Source: Xylogone sp. PMI_703 (lineage: Eukaryota; Ascomycota; Leotiomycetes). From it: a stretch of DNA of 64,000 bases. The notes below the pieces were generated by a model. It did no database searches and had not been told where the DNA came from. It was given only the letters and a program-made list of their open reading frames with translations. The stretch lies in the NCBI GenBank assembly GCA_021399445.1, contig JAJTUQ010000001.1, positions 6,944,001-7,008,000 on the forward strand, given 5' to 3'. The translations under genes were made by a program, and so were the position numbers. Numbering within the stretch: the first letter of the stretch is position 1; each line of letters starts with the position of its first letter. Below, in pieces: positions 45,843 to 58,059 of this stretch.

Positions 45843-48800
45843 ATGAGTATCAGTACTTCCATCTCTGCCGAAGAACTCGGACAGATTGATCCAACTTCTA
45901 TGCATTCCCCCAGTTCTTCGCACTCTCAGTCACAATCACCACCTCCTTCGGACTCGCAGGCATCTGCTACGCAGCCCAAGAAGCGCACAGCTTCAGCTTC
46001 CGGCTTAGAGAATGGCGAGGCGAAACCTGTCAAGCGACGAGCTGCAAAGGCATGTGCTGCCTGCAGAGCGCGCAAGGTGCGTTGCGATGTAATGCAGCGT
46101 TATCACGTCTCTCCAGATGGTGAGGTCACGTGCTCAAACTGCACCATGGATGGAATTCGGTGCATCATCGAAGAAAGTAAACGGAAGAGGTTGGTTGTTT
46201 TTTCCCTTGATTCCCCAAAATCTTAGGGCTTGATTCTGTGGATTTAGTGAAATTTTGGGTTGTATTTTAAGATTGTCGAGATTTCTTGAAAGTGTGGGGG
46301 AGAGAAAGGGACAAAGCTGACTCGGGATCAAATTTTAGGAAGGCGGGCCCCCCAACTGGACCTGCAACGACACAAACTTTGGCTGGGATTGACGCCTGGA
46401 AGAACGGCGTAGTAAAGCCTACAGATGTCGTGAATCCTGACTCCAGACGATGGAGTACTTCCTCGCCCAATACTGCAGCTGGGGATTTTGCAAATTCCGG
46501 ACATGTGCCTCACTCGATATGTTAGTTTGCTCCCCAGCTGTGCATTGTGCATGTTTCTCTCTCCTTACCTCTGCTGACTTCGAGACAGACCAATCAGTGA
46601 CCAAACAAATTAATAGCGGCGAGATCCTCCAGCGTCAGGTTTTCCAAGGAGTACAGGCCGCAACGCAAGTCAAAGACAATGGGCTCAGTCTCCTTGGCGT
46701 GGCCTCTGTGCATGGGGATCGTACACGCACGAGGCTCACTTCTCCCGATTCCACAGATCCTCGAATTATAAAACACAAACTGCCCCCATTTTTGAAACCA
46801 CTACCCCAGCGAATGTCACTGGTGGATATCGACTACCTTTTTGCGAAAGGCTCCTTGTCCCTTCCCGAAACAGAAATCCGCAATGCGCTCCTTCGCAGTT
46901 ATATCGAATACGTTCACCCATACATGCCATTACTCGAACTACACGAATTTTTGCATATCATAAATGAAGGAACGGGCGAGTCAGGGAAGATCAGTTTGTT
47001 ACTCTTCCAGGCTGTGATGTTTGCAGGAACTGCATTCGTAGATATGGAGTACTTGAAGCAGGCTGGTTTCACAAATCGCAAAGCTGCGAGGAAAGCTTTT
47101 TTCCAGAAAGCTAGGGTATGTAACCGCATTTTCAAGAGGTCGTGGAGAAAACCATGACTTCATATTTATCAATATACTCATTTACGCAGGTTCTATACGA
47201 TTTCGACTACGAAGTTGATCGAGTCTCCCTTGTTCAGTCGCTACTCCTGATGACTTACTGGTACGAAACACCTGATGACCAGAAGGATACATGGCATTGG
47301 ATGGGCGTGGCAATTTCACTAGCACACACAATTGGTTTACATCGAAACCCAGAGAAATCAAATATGGATCTTCGCAACCAAAAATTGTGGAAAAGGATAT
47401 GGTGGTCTTGTTTCATGAGGGACCGACTGGTAGCATTGGGCATGAGACGACCGACGAGAGTGAAGGATGAGGATTATGATGTACCGATGTTGACTGAAGA
47501 CGACTTCGAAATCCGGGTCCTTTCGGAAGATATTACAATCATTCCCTTGAACTGCACGTTGATTAGGGATGTAGATGCTCAGAGAGAGTTGGCGCAGATG
47601 TGCATTGCAAAAGCGAAACTGTGTCTTTGCGTTAGCCATGTGCTGAGTGCCCAGTACTCGGTTCTGGTAAAGCATCAGGGTATGCAAGGTCAAGAAGGCA
47701 GCGCCCGCTCTAGTGTTATGCTTTTCCCCAAGAAACTCGACCAGACCGACGAAGTGCGTCGTTGCGATATTGAATTGAACGAGTGGATCAATGAGCTTCC
47801 TCTTGCGTGTCACTACTCAAACGAACCACCTACGGGACCAAGTTCTGGTCCTATGCAAGTGCAAAAAGCTCTTCTACACATGGTCTACTTCACCACCCTA
47901 TCTGCCTTACACAGACCGCAGGTTCTTCCTTCTGCATCAAGTGCTCAAATTGATAAAAACCGTGAATTACAGGATCTCTCGCGAAAGAAGGTCCGGGAAG
48001 CATCAAGAGAGATCACTCGAATCAGTCAGGATCTACACAGCCGAGGGCTTGAGAGATATCTCCCCACAACGGGTGTCACTGTACTTCTTCCCGCAATAAT
48101 CATTCACCTTTTGGATATCAAATCTTGCAATGATGAAGCCAGGCAAGCTGCGATGGAAGGGTTCTGCCAGTGCATGCTTGTTCTCGAGAAATTACGGGAC
48201 AATTACGCATCAGCTGACTTTGCAACTCAATTCCTCGAAGCAGCTATTCGAAAGGCAGATATCGACATGGTAATTGGCAACTCGCGTGAAAAGGCACGGC
48301 TCGAGGCCATGCAGAACATGCTCACTCTACAGCGCGCGAAAGAACTGCGAGAACGCCAACGAGCAGCAGCATGTCGCACACCGCCACTGGCACACGACGA
48401 GCCGGTATTATCACTCGCTCCGGCCACAATGGACATGCAAATGTCACTTTCGTCTAACAGTGGCTTCAAAGACATTCCCAACACGATCTCAGCACGTACA
48501 CCACCGGAGTCCGATCTCTCACTCGGCGACGCTTCTTCGGTTGTTCAGTCCTCGATTGGCCAATCGCCTGCTGATGTATCATTGTCAACTACTTTTAATA
48601 CCATTCCAAATGAAAACACATTGGCTTTTGACAGCATGATGGATACTTCCAACTTGGACCTCAACATGAACGATTTCCTTAACTTTGACACGGCTGGGAA
48701 TGACTTGTGGAATGTGCCACTTGAGGAAGGCGCCCATGGCGAGAGTGGTGGATTCATGGGCGATATGAATTGGGTCGATCAGGCACCGGGATGGAGCAGA

Positions 48801-48887
48801 TTGAATTCCCCCCGGCCGGAAGATGGAGGTGATAGTGAGAAGAACAACAGCATTTTCGGCATCCAACTTTTGGAAGGCATAGCTTGA
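45843..48887 (+). CDS. Zn2Cys6 regulator of the cutinase/fatty-acid (CTF1/Far) family
   Basis: Four exons (45843-46189, 46339-46520, 46589-47115, 47190-48887) give 917 aa. The zinc cluster AKACAACRARKVRCD...CSNCTMDGIRC lies near residues 75-110, preceded by a Ser/Gln-rich leader. After the splice sites come the blocks LPPFLKPLP and LRSYIEYVHPYMPLLE, then the fungal-specific TF domain (LLMTYWYETPDDQKDTWHWMG, AISLAHTIGLHRNP, RIWWSCFMRDRL), all typical of cutinase transcription factor 1 and the Aspergillus FarA/FarB proteins. These nuclear regulators switch on beta-oxidation, peroxisomal and cutinase genes in response to fatty acids. The C-terminal 200 residues are acidic and Ser/Asn-rich, as an activation domain. 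The loop between cysteines 3 and 4 is 15 residues, longer than usual. Introns are 149, 68 and 74 nt. Confidence 0.92.
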
Positions 48888-50860
48888 AATTTCGATTTAC
48901 TTTCCTATTGATATCGGAACTTGATTAATTACGGACGTGTGGGTAATCTGGAAAATAGCATGGTTGGGGAGTTGGCTTTTATTGGATATTTTTCTTTCTG
49001 CCGCAAGGCAGTTATTGGTGCATTGGGAATCACTTCGGGTTTTGTCTACTAAAAGTTCGGGTCTGGCCTTTTTCTTCGATGTCTCTGGGCCTCTTTCGTT
49101 TAGAGAGAAGCAAGGGGACAATAATGCATGGCAAACCGGTGGTGGAACCATGATTTGCCATACTAGGAAGCTTTATTCTTGGTATAGTCTGGCTTGAGAT
49201 CCTTTTGGCGCTGCAACAGCATGTGCAGTGCGTCTCCTGCTGTAAAAAGGAATATCTTATTAATGATTGTATGACACATGGGATTAAAATAAGACTAATG
49301 AGAAAATTTTACTGTGATTTGATCTTACTTCTATGGGAAATCGCATACTTGATTATATGTGCTCTATGTGGCCTTTGCAGGAGGACACTTATGGCGTAGG
49401 CTACCGTAAAGATCATAGGGAAAAGATTCGAGTCACTTGAAGATTGCAAACTAGAAGGAGTACTCGAGGCACTGCAGGTATGTTATCCTTACATAGAGAA
49501 GGAAAGCAAAAAGAGAAGGAGACAGAAGTCCAGTCGAAGAATCAGAATCATCATCAACATCATTATCATCAGTCATCCATAACTCAGAATATCATTGGTC
49601 AGCACACATCAGATTATTGAACTTCCAGTTTTCTGCATTAACTTCCCTCGGCATAAATAACAAGCATTCTTAGAGTGATACACCATCATAATACTAATCA
49701 TTTGGAGAGTTCGGAGCTCCTGACTGACATACGGTTTCATGATACAATGTTTGAATACCATATACCATAGCCCATAGCTCGTCGGATCCCTCTTTCCTTG
49801 GCTAAAAACCCCGAGTGGAATTGCTTCATCACAGGCATTGGCATCCGCGAATCTCCCTGCAATCTTTTTATTCCTCAGAATGGATGTCATTGGATGGCAG
49901 ACATTGTGTAAGAAGCGCGCGTGTACACAGTACAGATAATTCATTCCCGACCACCAGCTGCCAATTTGCAGCATAGTTCGGCTTTGAGTCAAGGTCATTT
50001 GGCCTATGCGTTAGTATATTCTTCATCAGGCCCTTTATATCTGAGTTTTATCAGACCGTTTGTTCAAAATCTTGCCAGTGGTTGATGCCAACGAGTGACC
50101 TTGTCTTATGTATCGCTTTAGAGGTAGTCATGTTGACACCTTCAATCAGGTCAGGAATTCAAACTCTCCACGACTTCCCGAGCTTTGTGGGAGACGGTAG
50201 ATATTCTTTAGTCAGAGATGTTCAGTAGTTACTGAAAATGTGATGGTGCAAGTTGTTTAAAACGGGTATGATAGGATGAGAGTCAAACCTGCCAAGCAGT
50301 CCAAGCTGGATTGCAGATGATGTGTGGTGTTTTGTGGGAAAGAGGAATGACAAGATGAGGTATGGCATGGTAAGAAAAGAGTGAAGTATTTCAAGATATC
50401 ACAGTGAATTTTAGATGGCGTATGTTGTTTATTGAAAGGGGCAACAACAGTCAAGCTGTTGAAGTGAATCCCAGACAAGCTTTTCAGCGCGAACCCCAGG
50501 ACTATAAATAATAGCTTCACTTGGAAACGGGGCCATTACATTCAAGTTGCTCTAGGAACTACCATGGTTGTTACTTAAGTATAGATATATCTTCATTTCT
50601 TCTTCTGGGGAATTCTATAAGTACTATTCTGCATTTAGATAAAGGGAGTGTTCGTTTGGATTTTGAGGTGCAAGCAGCATACTCGCGAGTTTTCCTTTAT
50701 GTATCTGTGTTTTTGATCTGGCCAACTTCTTATTATGGAGGAGCCGGCTCCTTCTGAGATTTTGTACTGGATCGGGAAATTGCTTGTAGAAACAACTGTA
50801 ATATAGATGCCTCTGCAAAGCGCTTATATAGCCAAAAAGACTTTGGATCCAAAAACATCT
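48888..50860. other. Intergenic, convergent
   Basis: About 2 kb between the 3' ends of the CTF1-like and kinase-like genes. A 129-codon minus-strand ORF at 49609-49998 has no recognised motif and a composition of low-quality frames; I do not call it a gene. Confidence 0.5.
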
Positions 50861-51941
50861 TCACTGCTTCTGCATAACTATTTGGTTTCTACTTCTGAGA
50901 GTTAACTTTTTAGTTCCTGCATCATCTCCCACCCCATCATTTACTACTTCTTCATTCTTTTGGCGTTTTTGACTCTTTGGTTTTTCAGGTTCAGCCTTTG
51001 CAACTCGCCTCTTTGAAGGCTCCCACTCTTTCATACCCCACATTATAAGGGGACTATCACTTATGACACTGGCAGGTGTTGCTTTCGCCCAGTGCTGAAA
51101 ATCAACGAAGTAGCTGAACCGAATACTTCCGTTAGCAAATCTAGAAAGTTTCTGGGGGGAGATTCAAGTTGCTTACCACGCTCGAGATGCATTATCCCAA
51201 AGAAGGCAACCATGCACATTGTTCCAATTCACAACTCCACATCTGACACATTCTCTGAAAATATGTGTTAGAATTTATATGATTTCTAATGAGATCCCAA
51301 TTAACGGTGACAACATGCCTATACGCAGCTGTGAATGCCGCACGAATCTCTTCTTGCTCAGCATCAGGGTACGTCCGGAGAGATTCAATTGGTTTGCCTG
51401 AGCATCTGGTTATGACTATGTATAGTATGAATCCTCCAGGGACCCAGGAGCCCTTTTCTTGGGCATCCTGTAGACAGTCAATCATTCTTGGTGTCGAGGT
51501 GCACTTTTTATCCGCTAGGATCTGAAGTGCATCTATTTCATCCTGCACATAATAGGGAATGTCTGAGCGAGCTTGTAAGGCTCGGTCTTTTTCACTGTCT
51601 GACTCTGTACCGTCGCGTGGGATCCTTTTTAAAGATAGGTTAGTACCAGCCATATAATATAGATACGAGGCGCGCAATATATAATGATATACGTACTGCA
51701 TATAGATCTTCATAACACATTCAGATCTTACCGGTCCAGAATCTCCAACTCGCGTACAAGACAGCATCGCCCAGGCTGTATCAGCATCGGGCTCCTCACC
51801 TGGCATTAGATATTTCGCCTCATGTTGATTATAACCTTCATCCGCAAGTCTCTTGCCTAGCACCCAGCTTGTGGATGGCTTGCCATCATGTGCTGGAAAG
51901 TCAACTTGCTTCCCTTCCCAAACATTACCAAACCAATGCAT
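50861..51941 (-). CDS. Protein-kinase-like fungal hypothetical, likely pseudokinase
   Basis: Four exons (51941-51697, 51624-51325, 51254-51177, 51113-50861) give 291 aa; introns 72, 70 and 63 nt, with branch points TACTAAC and CTAAC in the first two. The joined protein has a degenerate kinase-like layout: VMKIYMQ (beta-3-like strand with Lys), PYYVQDEIDALQIL (alpha-C-like), GGFILYIVITRCSGKPI (hinge-like strand and lobe link), then GVVNWNNVHGCLLWD where a catalytic loop would be, and YFVDFQHW in the DFG position. This arrangement is common in small kinase-like proteins of filamentous ascomycetes. The catalytic-loop Asp is Asn and the metal-binding Asn is Cys, so catalysis is doubtful. The tail is Lys/Arg-rich (KRRVAKAEPEKPKSQKRQK), possibly nuclear. 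Intron 1 is stopless and in frame and intron 2 reads through into a false stop, so the longest single ORF (249 codons) is a wrong model. Confidence 0.75.
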
Positions 51942-52739
51942 TTGAACATTCCAGTACTACTTGCTATTGGAGAGAAACAAGAAATGTGAAAATGGCTGGG
52001 GAGTTGGGGAAGGTTGTAATATTTCCGTCATGATCTAAATCCAGATAACGCTAGAGGCGGGAAGAACCTTAGCCTATGGCAGGCATTAAGCTAACAAAGA
52101 AACGTCTAGAAATCATACCACAGGGTATGACAGAGATAACCTAATTGGTACCAACTGGTCTACTCCGTTCAAAAAGATGTTCTGTTAAAATCCTTGGCCC
52201 TCATTTTGTTACCGTACTATATAAACAACGCTCATTCTGGACACGTTCCTCTTCGAATAGAAGTCGGAGCTCAATGGAATAGTTACATCTTCCCTGATAC
52301 TTTAGATTGAAATTGTCAGGTTAATTTTCACAAGCTTGCTCCAATGTTGAAGTCGGCAGGTGATGCTTCAGATATCGTGTGGTCAAGCTCAGTTCAGCCA
52401 CAATCAGCAGCTTAAAGCCACTGATCTACAGAGCTACTGCGGGAAGCCCCACAGCCCCACTTCAGCCACGTTCCCCAGATCCATGCAGGCTCTACCTCTC
52501 GATTAGCTTCGACTCATCTCATACGAAGTTGTATCTATTTGACTTGGCAATGGCTCACTATTTTACCCATGTACATCCGAATCTAATTCATTGGCTAATA
52601 CATCAAACCTTATCAAGACTTTGCAGAACAGTTGAGTCAAAATTGCAAGGGAATATTTTTATAACTAAAAGAACCATCTTGGAAGATGCTACCATACAAA
52701 TGTGTCATATCTCATGTTCTTTAAGCTTACTTAACTTGG
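51942..52739. other. Intergenic, promoter side of the kinase-like gene and 3' flank of glucosidase I
   Basis: 0.8 kb; the ORF at 52379-52759 begins with GTG, has no motif and overlaps the glucosidase end. A TATATAA at 52221-52227 is on the plus strand with no gene to serve. Confidence 0.45.
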
Positions 52740-55371
52740 CTAAAGCTCATCACGCTTAGGAACGCCAGGTTGCTCCATCGTATACTCTCCGTCACTCAGA
52801 TCCTCCAGGTTCATAATCTTAACAACAAGACTTGTCCAGCCCGTGAAATGTGCTGTTCGTTGTCCTTTACCAGTTTCAGGGTTGTACTGCTCCCAGGCAA
52901 AGTTTGTTTCTGCCCATGACTCATAAATAGTCTTGACAAGGTTCATCCGTAGGCGAATGTATAAGTCTTTCGCTTTCTCTTGATGTGGGCCAGGAGCTTT
53001 GGCATAGTTCTGGTAGCACGTTAGTAAACGGTATATTTTTAAATGAGGGGGATCTTACAAGGAGTTGGGTCACAGCAAGGTAGTTTATGTTAATCCATAT
53101 GGGTCCTCTCCAGTAGTTTTCAGCTGTACCATAGAATTCATCCTTTTTGCTCAAGCTTCGAATGCCGAAGTCACTCCAGAGCTCTTCCTCACTGCCAATC
53201 AAATCGAGAATGTGACCTAGCTTCTCATCTTTTGCATCTAACAAGCCCAACAGGAATGGGAAAATAGTGATGTAGCCTTTATGACACACAAGAACATGCT
53301 CCTCATAGTCGTCTATTGTTGCATCGCAATAGGTTTTCTCCTTATCACTCCAGTGAAGATCGTCAAGGTTGCGAAGAATGGCAGTTTCAATAGCAGATAG
53401 CTCGGCAACGTCTTCCTTGATATCAAGGAAACCGGCGATATCTTTCAATGATCTGGTCATCATACCCATCCATGACATCAAATCAACGTGCAGCTCTCCA
53501 GGATGCGGGGGCTGAGGACGAGGGTAGTCGTCAAGTCCACTCGTTAAGATGTGCATAGGAGTTCGACCACGCCAGCGGTAGGCTTCTTTGGAACTGTAGG
53601 CAACCCTATCATAAGATTTGATATCGCCAGCCTGAGTTTTGCGGAACCAGTAAAATTGCTTCTTTAAGAGAGGATAGAGGTTCTGAAGGTACTGTATGGC
53701 GACCTCGGGGTGGTCAAGATGGGCCGAGTAGAGAGATTCGCTTTGAGATAGCTTTTCTTTAGGAGGAGGTTTTGTTCCGTTTCTAGCGCCGAGTTTCTCA
53801 ATGAAGTCCTCCAAGATGAAAAATAGAGTGGGAGGATTGGCATAGTGGGGATATTGCGCCTGAAATTCTGGTGGCACTTTGCTGCGAGCTTCATTGCCCA
53901 GAATCTGCTCTCGGCCTATCCAGCCATCTTCATCCATGAGATTGTACCAACTCTTAACAACCTCCAGAGCAAGGTCCATATCCCAATCTGCAACTGGGAG
54001 TAGATGGAAACCTTCATCCCAAAGAAATCCCCTGGGGAAGAATGGACGTGACGGAACAGTAGTGAACAACTCATATGGACCCTCAGGCTTTGCTGGGTGT
54101 CGAGCACGGGCTTCTGCTGCTTCTTCCCAGAATCCTTCATTCTCTTCATCGTACTCCGGTGCGTATGATCGATCAACAAGCTCATCCCCGTAGAAATAAC
54201 CCAAACCGCCAAGCAAGTTTGAAAACATAGAGCTAGTGAATCGTTGCAAAAGTTCCCCCCCAAACGGAGGTTGAGGGTCAAACACAGTGACGAATTTCTC
54301 CCCATATGACTGGTGATTCGATGCCATGTATTTTGATACATCCTGGCTCGTAATTTCCCTCTCAGCGGAGCCGCTGGAGAAAATCACGTCAAATTCGAAA
54401 TCTCCTTCAAAGACCTTCTGGATCATGTGCATATTACCAGCCCCTGGACTATTCTTGACGGTATAAACCTGCCATGGTGGAGGTGCATTTTCATCACCAT
54501 ACTTCTCAAGATACTCATCAATTTGTTGCTTCAGAAGCTGAAACATCAGCGCCTTGGATTGCCAAAGATACTCTTCAGGGACTGTAAAGGAATTGACAAT
54601 TGTTCGATCCAGTGGCTTCTCATCGTAAGAAGGGTGACCAGGTCCAGGGTGAAAGCCTCTACCCTTGGTAACAGTCAAGGTATACTTCCCAAGTCCCTCA
54701 GATTCGCCGTTGAGAGTAACATCATCAACATATCCTAATGGTTCTACTTCGTCGACCTCAAGGCTTCCAAGCCCCTCTAATGTTGCATGAAACACGACAG
54801 TAGTCTTCAAGTTTTCAGGTGCGTCTTTTCTAGCATTTCCTCTAACTCTTACAGCCCAACTTCCTCCGTGAGATCCTCCGGGAACCTTCACAAAGAATGT
54901 TTTAATGTCAATGAAATTGTTCGGATCGTAAATTGTCTGCACTCCTCCTTTTCGTGCATCAAATTCTTCCCAGCCATAACCATTCATGCCGTCATGTTGT
55001 TCACACGTGTGTCGAAAGTCTAAAATATATCACTGTTAGATTGAACTAAGATATTACGCAAGTGATGAAGACTTAAAGCAGGTATGTGCCAAGAAGATCA
55101 TGCAAGAGGGAAACCTACTATTTTGAACATCTTGATAATTATCTACCTTTGCCCACATCAATGCTCCCATCAAACTCTTTGGGATTCTCGGCCGGACGCC
55201 AAAGTATAAATTAGGACGGTATGGTCCCCATACTAAGCTTTGATTTGAAGCTCTTCCAATCTCACTGATCAGAATTGAGGGGTCTTCGTCAGCCCCGCGG
55301 ACAGCGCCAGTGAGGCAGGACAGCGCAGCTGCCACAATTGCCACTGATCGTGGCGCATTCGGGAACATCAT
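52740..55371 (-). CDS. CWH41: Mannosyl-oligosaccharide glucosidase (ER glucosidase I, GH63)
   Basis: Three exons (55371-55119, 55019-53059, 53009-52740; introns 99 and 49 nt) give 827 aa, the family's normal size. It removes the terminal alpha-1,2-glucose from Glc3Man9GlcNAc2 on new glycoproteins in the ER lumen. An N-terminal hydrophobic segment (SVAIVAAALSCLTGAVRG) is a signal peptide or anchor; then SLVWGPYRPNLYFGVRPRIP and FRHTCEQHDGMNGYGWEEFD begin the N-domain, and the catalytic (alpha/alpha)6 domain shows RGFLWDEGFHLLP (near 415) and ENYWRGPIWININYLA (near 720), holding the acidic catalytic residues of GH63. Intron 2 is needed to reach NYAKAPGPHQEKAKDLY. The protein ends in KRDEL, which looks like an ER retrieval signal. 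A longer in-frame ATG exists at 55491; I prefer 55371, just before the hydrophobic segment. Confidence 0.95.
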
Positions 55372-55776
55372 GATTCTCGAATTGCTGTACAAGACACTCC
55401 CTGAGCTCCGAAAACAGGAGTTGTGGGAGCTCAGGATATTTGAAGTTGCTTGAGAACACCGTAGCTGGTTTGGCGAATAGATTGCTTGCAATCAGGCTGT
55501 TCCGCGAGGCTGCATCTCAGCCTATGGTTCCTGTCGGGGGTGGGGCACGCCGTGTAAATTGAAGGTAGTCAGTCCTTTACTTCAGTCTGGATAATTCCAA
55601 TTGCCTACACCCCGGGTCAATCGATAGAGAGCAATACTGCTGATCCAATCATAGCATAGTAGTTCCTGGGTCGCGTGCTTTTCATACAAAAAAGTGCTCA
55701 ATAAAGCTAAAGCTAAAGCTGTCCATTATAATCATGAGAAATAATAATAGTAATACATGAGACCCCTCAACTAGGC
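55372..55776. other. Intergenic, glucosidase I promoter and SNRNP27 3' flank
   Basis: 0.4 kb; includes a simple repeat of AAAGCT near 55703-55720. No other feature. Confidence 0.45.
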
Positions 55777-56710
55777 CTATCTAGTTGGACTTAGAGGCCT
55801 GTTGAATCCTCCTACACGGTTCATATACTGCCGATACTCCGTCTTCTTTTCCTTTCTGACCGCAGACACATTATTACCAGGCACTTTCTTTTGATGAGTG
55901 GTTCCAAAACCGCCAAAGCCCATCATAGCTTTCATGTCTTCCATGCCGTCATCCAACACCACAATCTCCTCGTCTTCTTCTATATTTTGTTCTTCAACCG
56001 TATCCCTGACCGCAGAGTTCGCTCTTCCATTCCTGTTATCACTGTCTATAGCCATTCGGTCATGATCCTGCGCTGCCGGGCTATCACGAGCAGAACCGGA
56101 TCCACTATGTACTTTGAAGCTCAAATGAGCTGGAGGTGTTGCTGTACGACTTTTGCTGAATTCTTCCCGGCCTCCTAAGAAGCGGTCCTTGCCCTTGTCG
56201 GAATCCCTTTCCATTCTGGAATCATAATCCCTTTCTCTCCGTGGGCTGCGACTAGCTGACCGTCTTGGTGATTTTGAGCGCTCACGAGGTTTGTTACGCG
56301 ATTCCTTGGGCTCATCTATATCAGAGTTAGAATTTGTCTTCCCCGACTAAATGACTCTGTCCGACAGTCTTACCTCTGCTACGACCTCCATGGCTACCAT
56401 ATCTATCATCATCTCTCCTAGGTCTATCATCTCCCCTGTCTCGTTCATCTCTTCTATACCCCCTTGCATCTCGTCCATCGTCTCGACGTCCACCTCGCGC
56501 GCGGTCTTGGTCTCGAGGGGATCTACTTCGGTATCTTCTATTTCGATCACGGTAGCGGTCACGCTCTCGATCGCGATCGCGATCACCATGTCTATCATCC
56601 CGTCTATCTCTTGGTTCTTCACGGTCTCGTGGCGCGGATCTTCTATCACTCTCCTCCCACATCTGTTTGCTATCCGGACGTCTGGAGCGCTTGTACGGAG
56701 GTTCAGCCAT
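55777..56710 (-). CDS. U4/U6.U5 tri-snRNP 27-kDa protein (SNRNP27/DUF1777)
   Basis: Two exons (56710-56374, 56315-55777; 58-nt intron) give 291 aa. Residues ~1-170 are dominated by Arg, Asp and Ser (DRDRDRERDRYRDRNRRYR), an RS/RD-rich splicing-factor region. The conserved SNRNP27 C-terminus is clear: MEDMKAMMGFGGFGTTHQKK, VPGNNVSAV and EYRQYMNRVGGFNRPL. In animals the protein stabilises the tri-snRNP before spliceosome activation and influences 5' splice-site choice. The fungal protein is longer than human SNRNP27 because of a Ser/Glu-rich middle (EEQNIEEDEEIVVLDDG). An antisense ORF of 133 codons over exon 1 is a by-product of the RD repeats. Confidence 0.9.
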
Positions 56711-57362
56711 GATGTGTTGAGTCTAGTTTCTAATGCAAAGAACAGGCGGTAACAATTCCAAATAAGTTACAGCCAATGGATGCGGAATTTAGAAGGATGG
56801 AGGAAAGTATAGAATTCTGGAGAGTTGTGTAGAGGTTGGAACATTCTAGGATCTAGATCGCAGGAAATACCTAGACAAAATTATTGATGCCCTATGAACA
56901 AGGCATAAAATGCCGATACACCATAACAACCCACTGGCCTTCCTGTTTCGAATTTCCTATTTATTACTGCATAATTGTCCATGTAAAGATTTAGTAGATA
57001 CTGCTATAAGTAATTAATTTCAAAAACGAGCTTTGAGTACAATGTGTGAAACCATCCGGGCTCCTCAGTTCTTGCCAAAATAAGGTCACCTACCTTCCGA
57101 AACAGATAAATGAAACCAGAAGTGAATTTTGTTTTATCATTCTGGTTAGATAAACTATATCTTTAAAGTCAATACTGTCATTACTGATATACCAGTTTCG
57201 CAAAATGAAACAGGATGTTTAGCTAGCCAAGTCCTTGATCCTGGAGTCTCCATTTGTGACATCCAGGCGGTCTCAAGTTGAGTCGACACCATAGGCCTCA
57301 TCAGTCTTAATGAGCAGTGTATTTGTTTTATCTCATAGCAGTCTGATAGGTTAATTACCTTT
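56711..57362. other. Intergenic
   Basis: 0.65 kb between the start of SNRNP27 and the 3' end of the DUF952 gene (both minus strand). AT-rich, no feature seen. Confidence 0.45.
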
Positions 57363-58059
57363 CTACGTCGACAATTCCACAGGCCTGTCTTCTTCTCCCC
57401 ATGGCCAACTATCTGCGCTCCAGCCACCTTTACCATCCCCGGCTGGAAATAGATTAAGTTAGTTCATCTCTATGGATACAACCCACAAATTCGTATCTAC
57501 GCATCGGGGTTTATATCTAGCATAATCAAGAATAAGAAATATTCAAAACAAAAATGAGACAAGAGAATAGATCGAAGAGAGAAAGAAATAGTCAATAGAA
57601 GTTAGATGTTATGGAACTCGAAAGATACTCACTATCCGCGCCCTTCTTCCAGACCCCAATTGCATCTATCTCGCTCAGTCCCAATCTCAGTCCCTCGTTA
57701 TAAACATGTGGAAACAATCCTGCCCTTCCTTCAGAGTCCCAACAGCCTCCAACCTCATCCACGGTCTTGCCCTTTGCATCTTCCCACCTAACATCCTTCT
57801 CTACTCTCTCATAAGGGATTCTCAGCACGTAAACCACATCCTCGTTTCCAAAGAAGTTGCGTAGCGTGCCAAGGAGTTGAAGACGAGTGGATAGGTGGAT
57901 GAAGGAGTCACGTTTGTCTAGAGCCGAGAGAGGGAGGGAGTCAGGAAGAGTAGATAGGTCGAAAGGCGGGCCTGGGATGGGCAGCAGAGTGCTTTGGGCG
58001 GTGGAGGGGATTAGCTTGTAAATGTATTTTGGTGCGGTTGAAGGAGGGTTCTCGGCCAT
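57363..58059 (-). CDS. DUF952 family protein
   Basis: Two exons (58059-57633, 57442-57363) with a 190-nt intron give 168 aa. DUF952 is a small cytosolic domain of unknown biochemical role, found in bacteria and fungi. Visible family blocks: YIYKLIPST at the start, RDSFIHLSTRLQLLGTLRNF in the middle (the DGFIHLS-type motif with a conserved His), VVYVLRIPYERV, and LFPHVYNEGLRL near the end (PHlYg-type motif). Exon 2 adds GDGKGGWSADSWPWGEEDRP and a stop; without it exon 1 would run on into an unrelated short tail. The donor GTGAGT and acceptor TTTCCAG are good. Head to head with ELP5. Confidence 0.82.

Noticed and set aside
49609..49998. 129-codon minus-strand ORF
   Set aside because: No recognisable family, no upstream signals and no splice-supported extension.
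52379..52759. 126-codon plus-strand ORF
   Set aside because: Starts with GTG, overlaps the glucosidase I 3' end and has no motif.
56351..56752. 133-codon plus-strand ORF opposite SNRNP27
   Set aside because: Ser/Ile/Thr repeats are the antisense reading of the Arg/Asp-rich exon; shadow frame.
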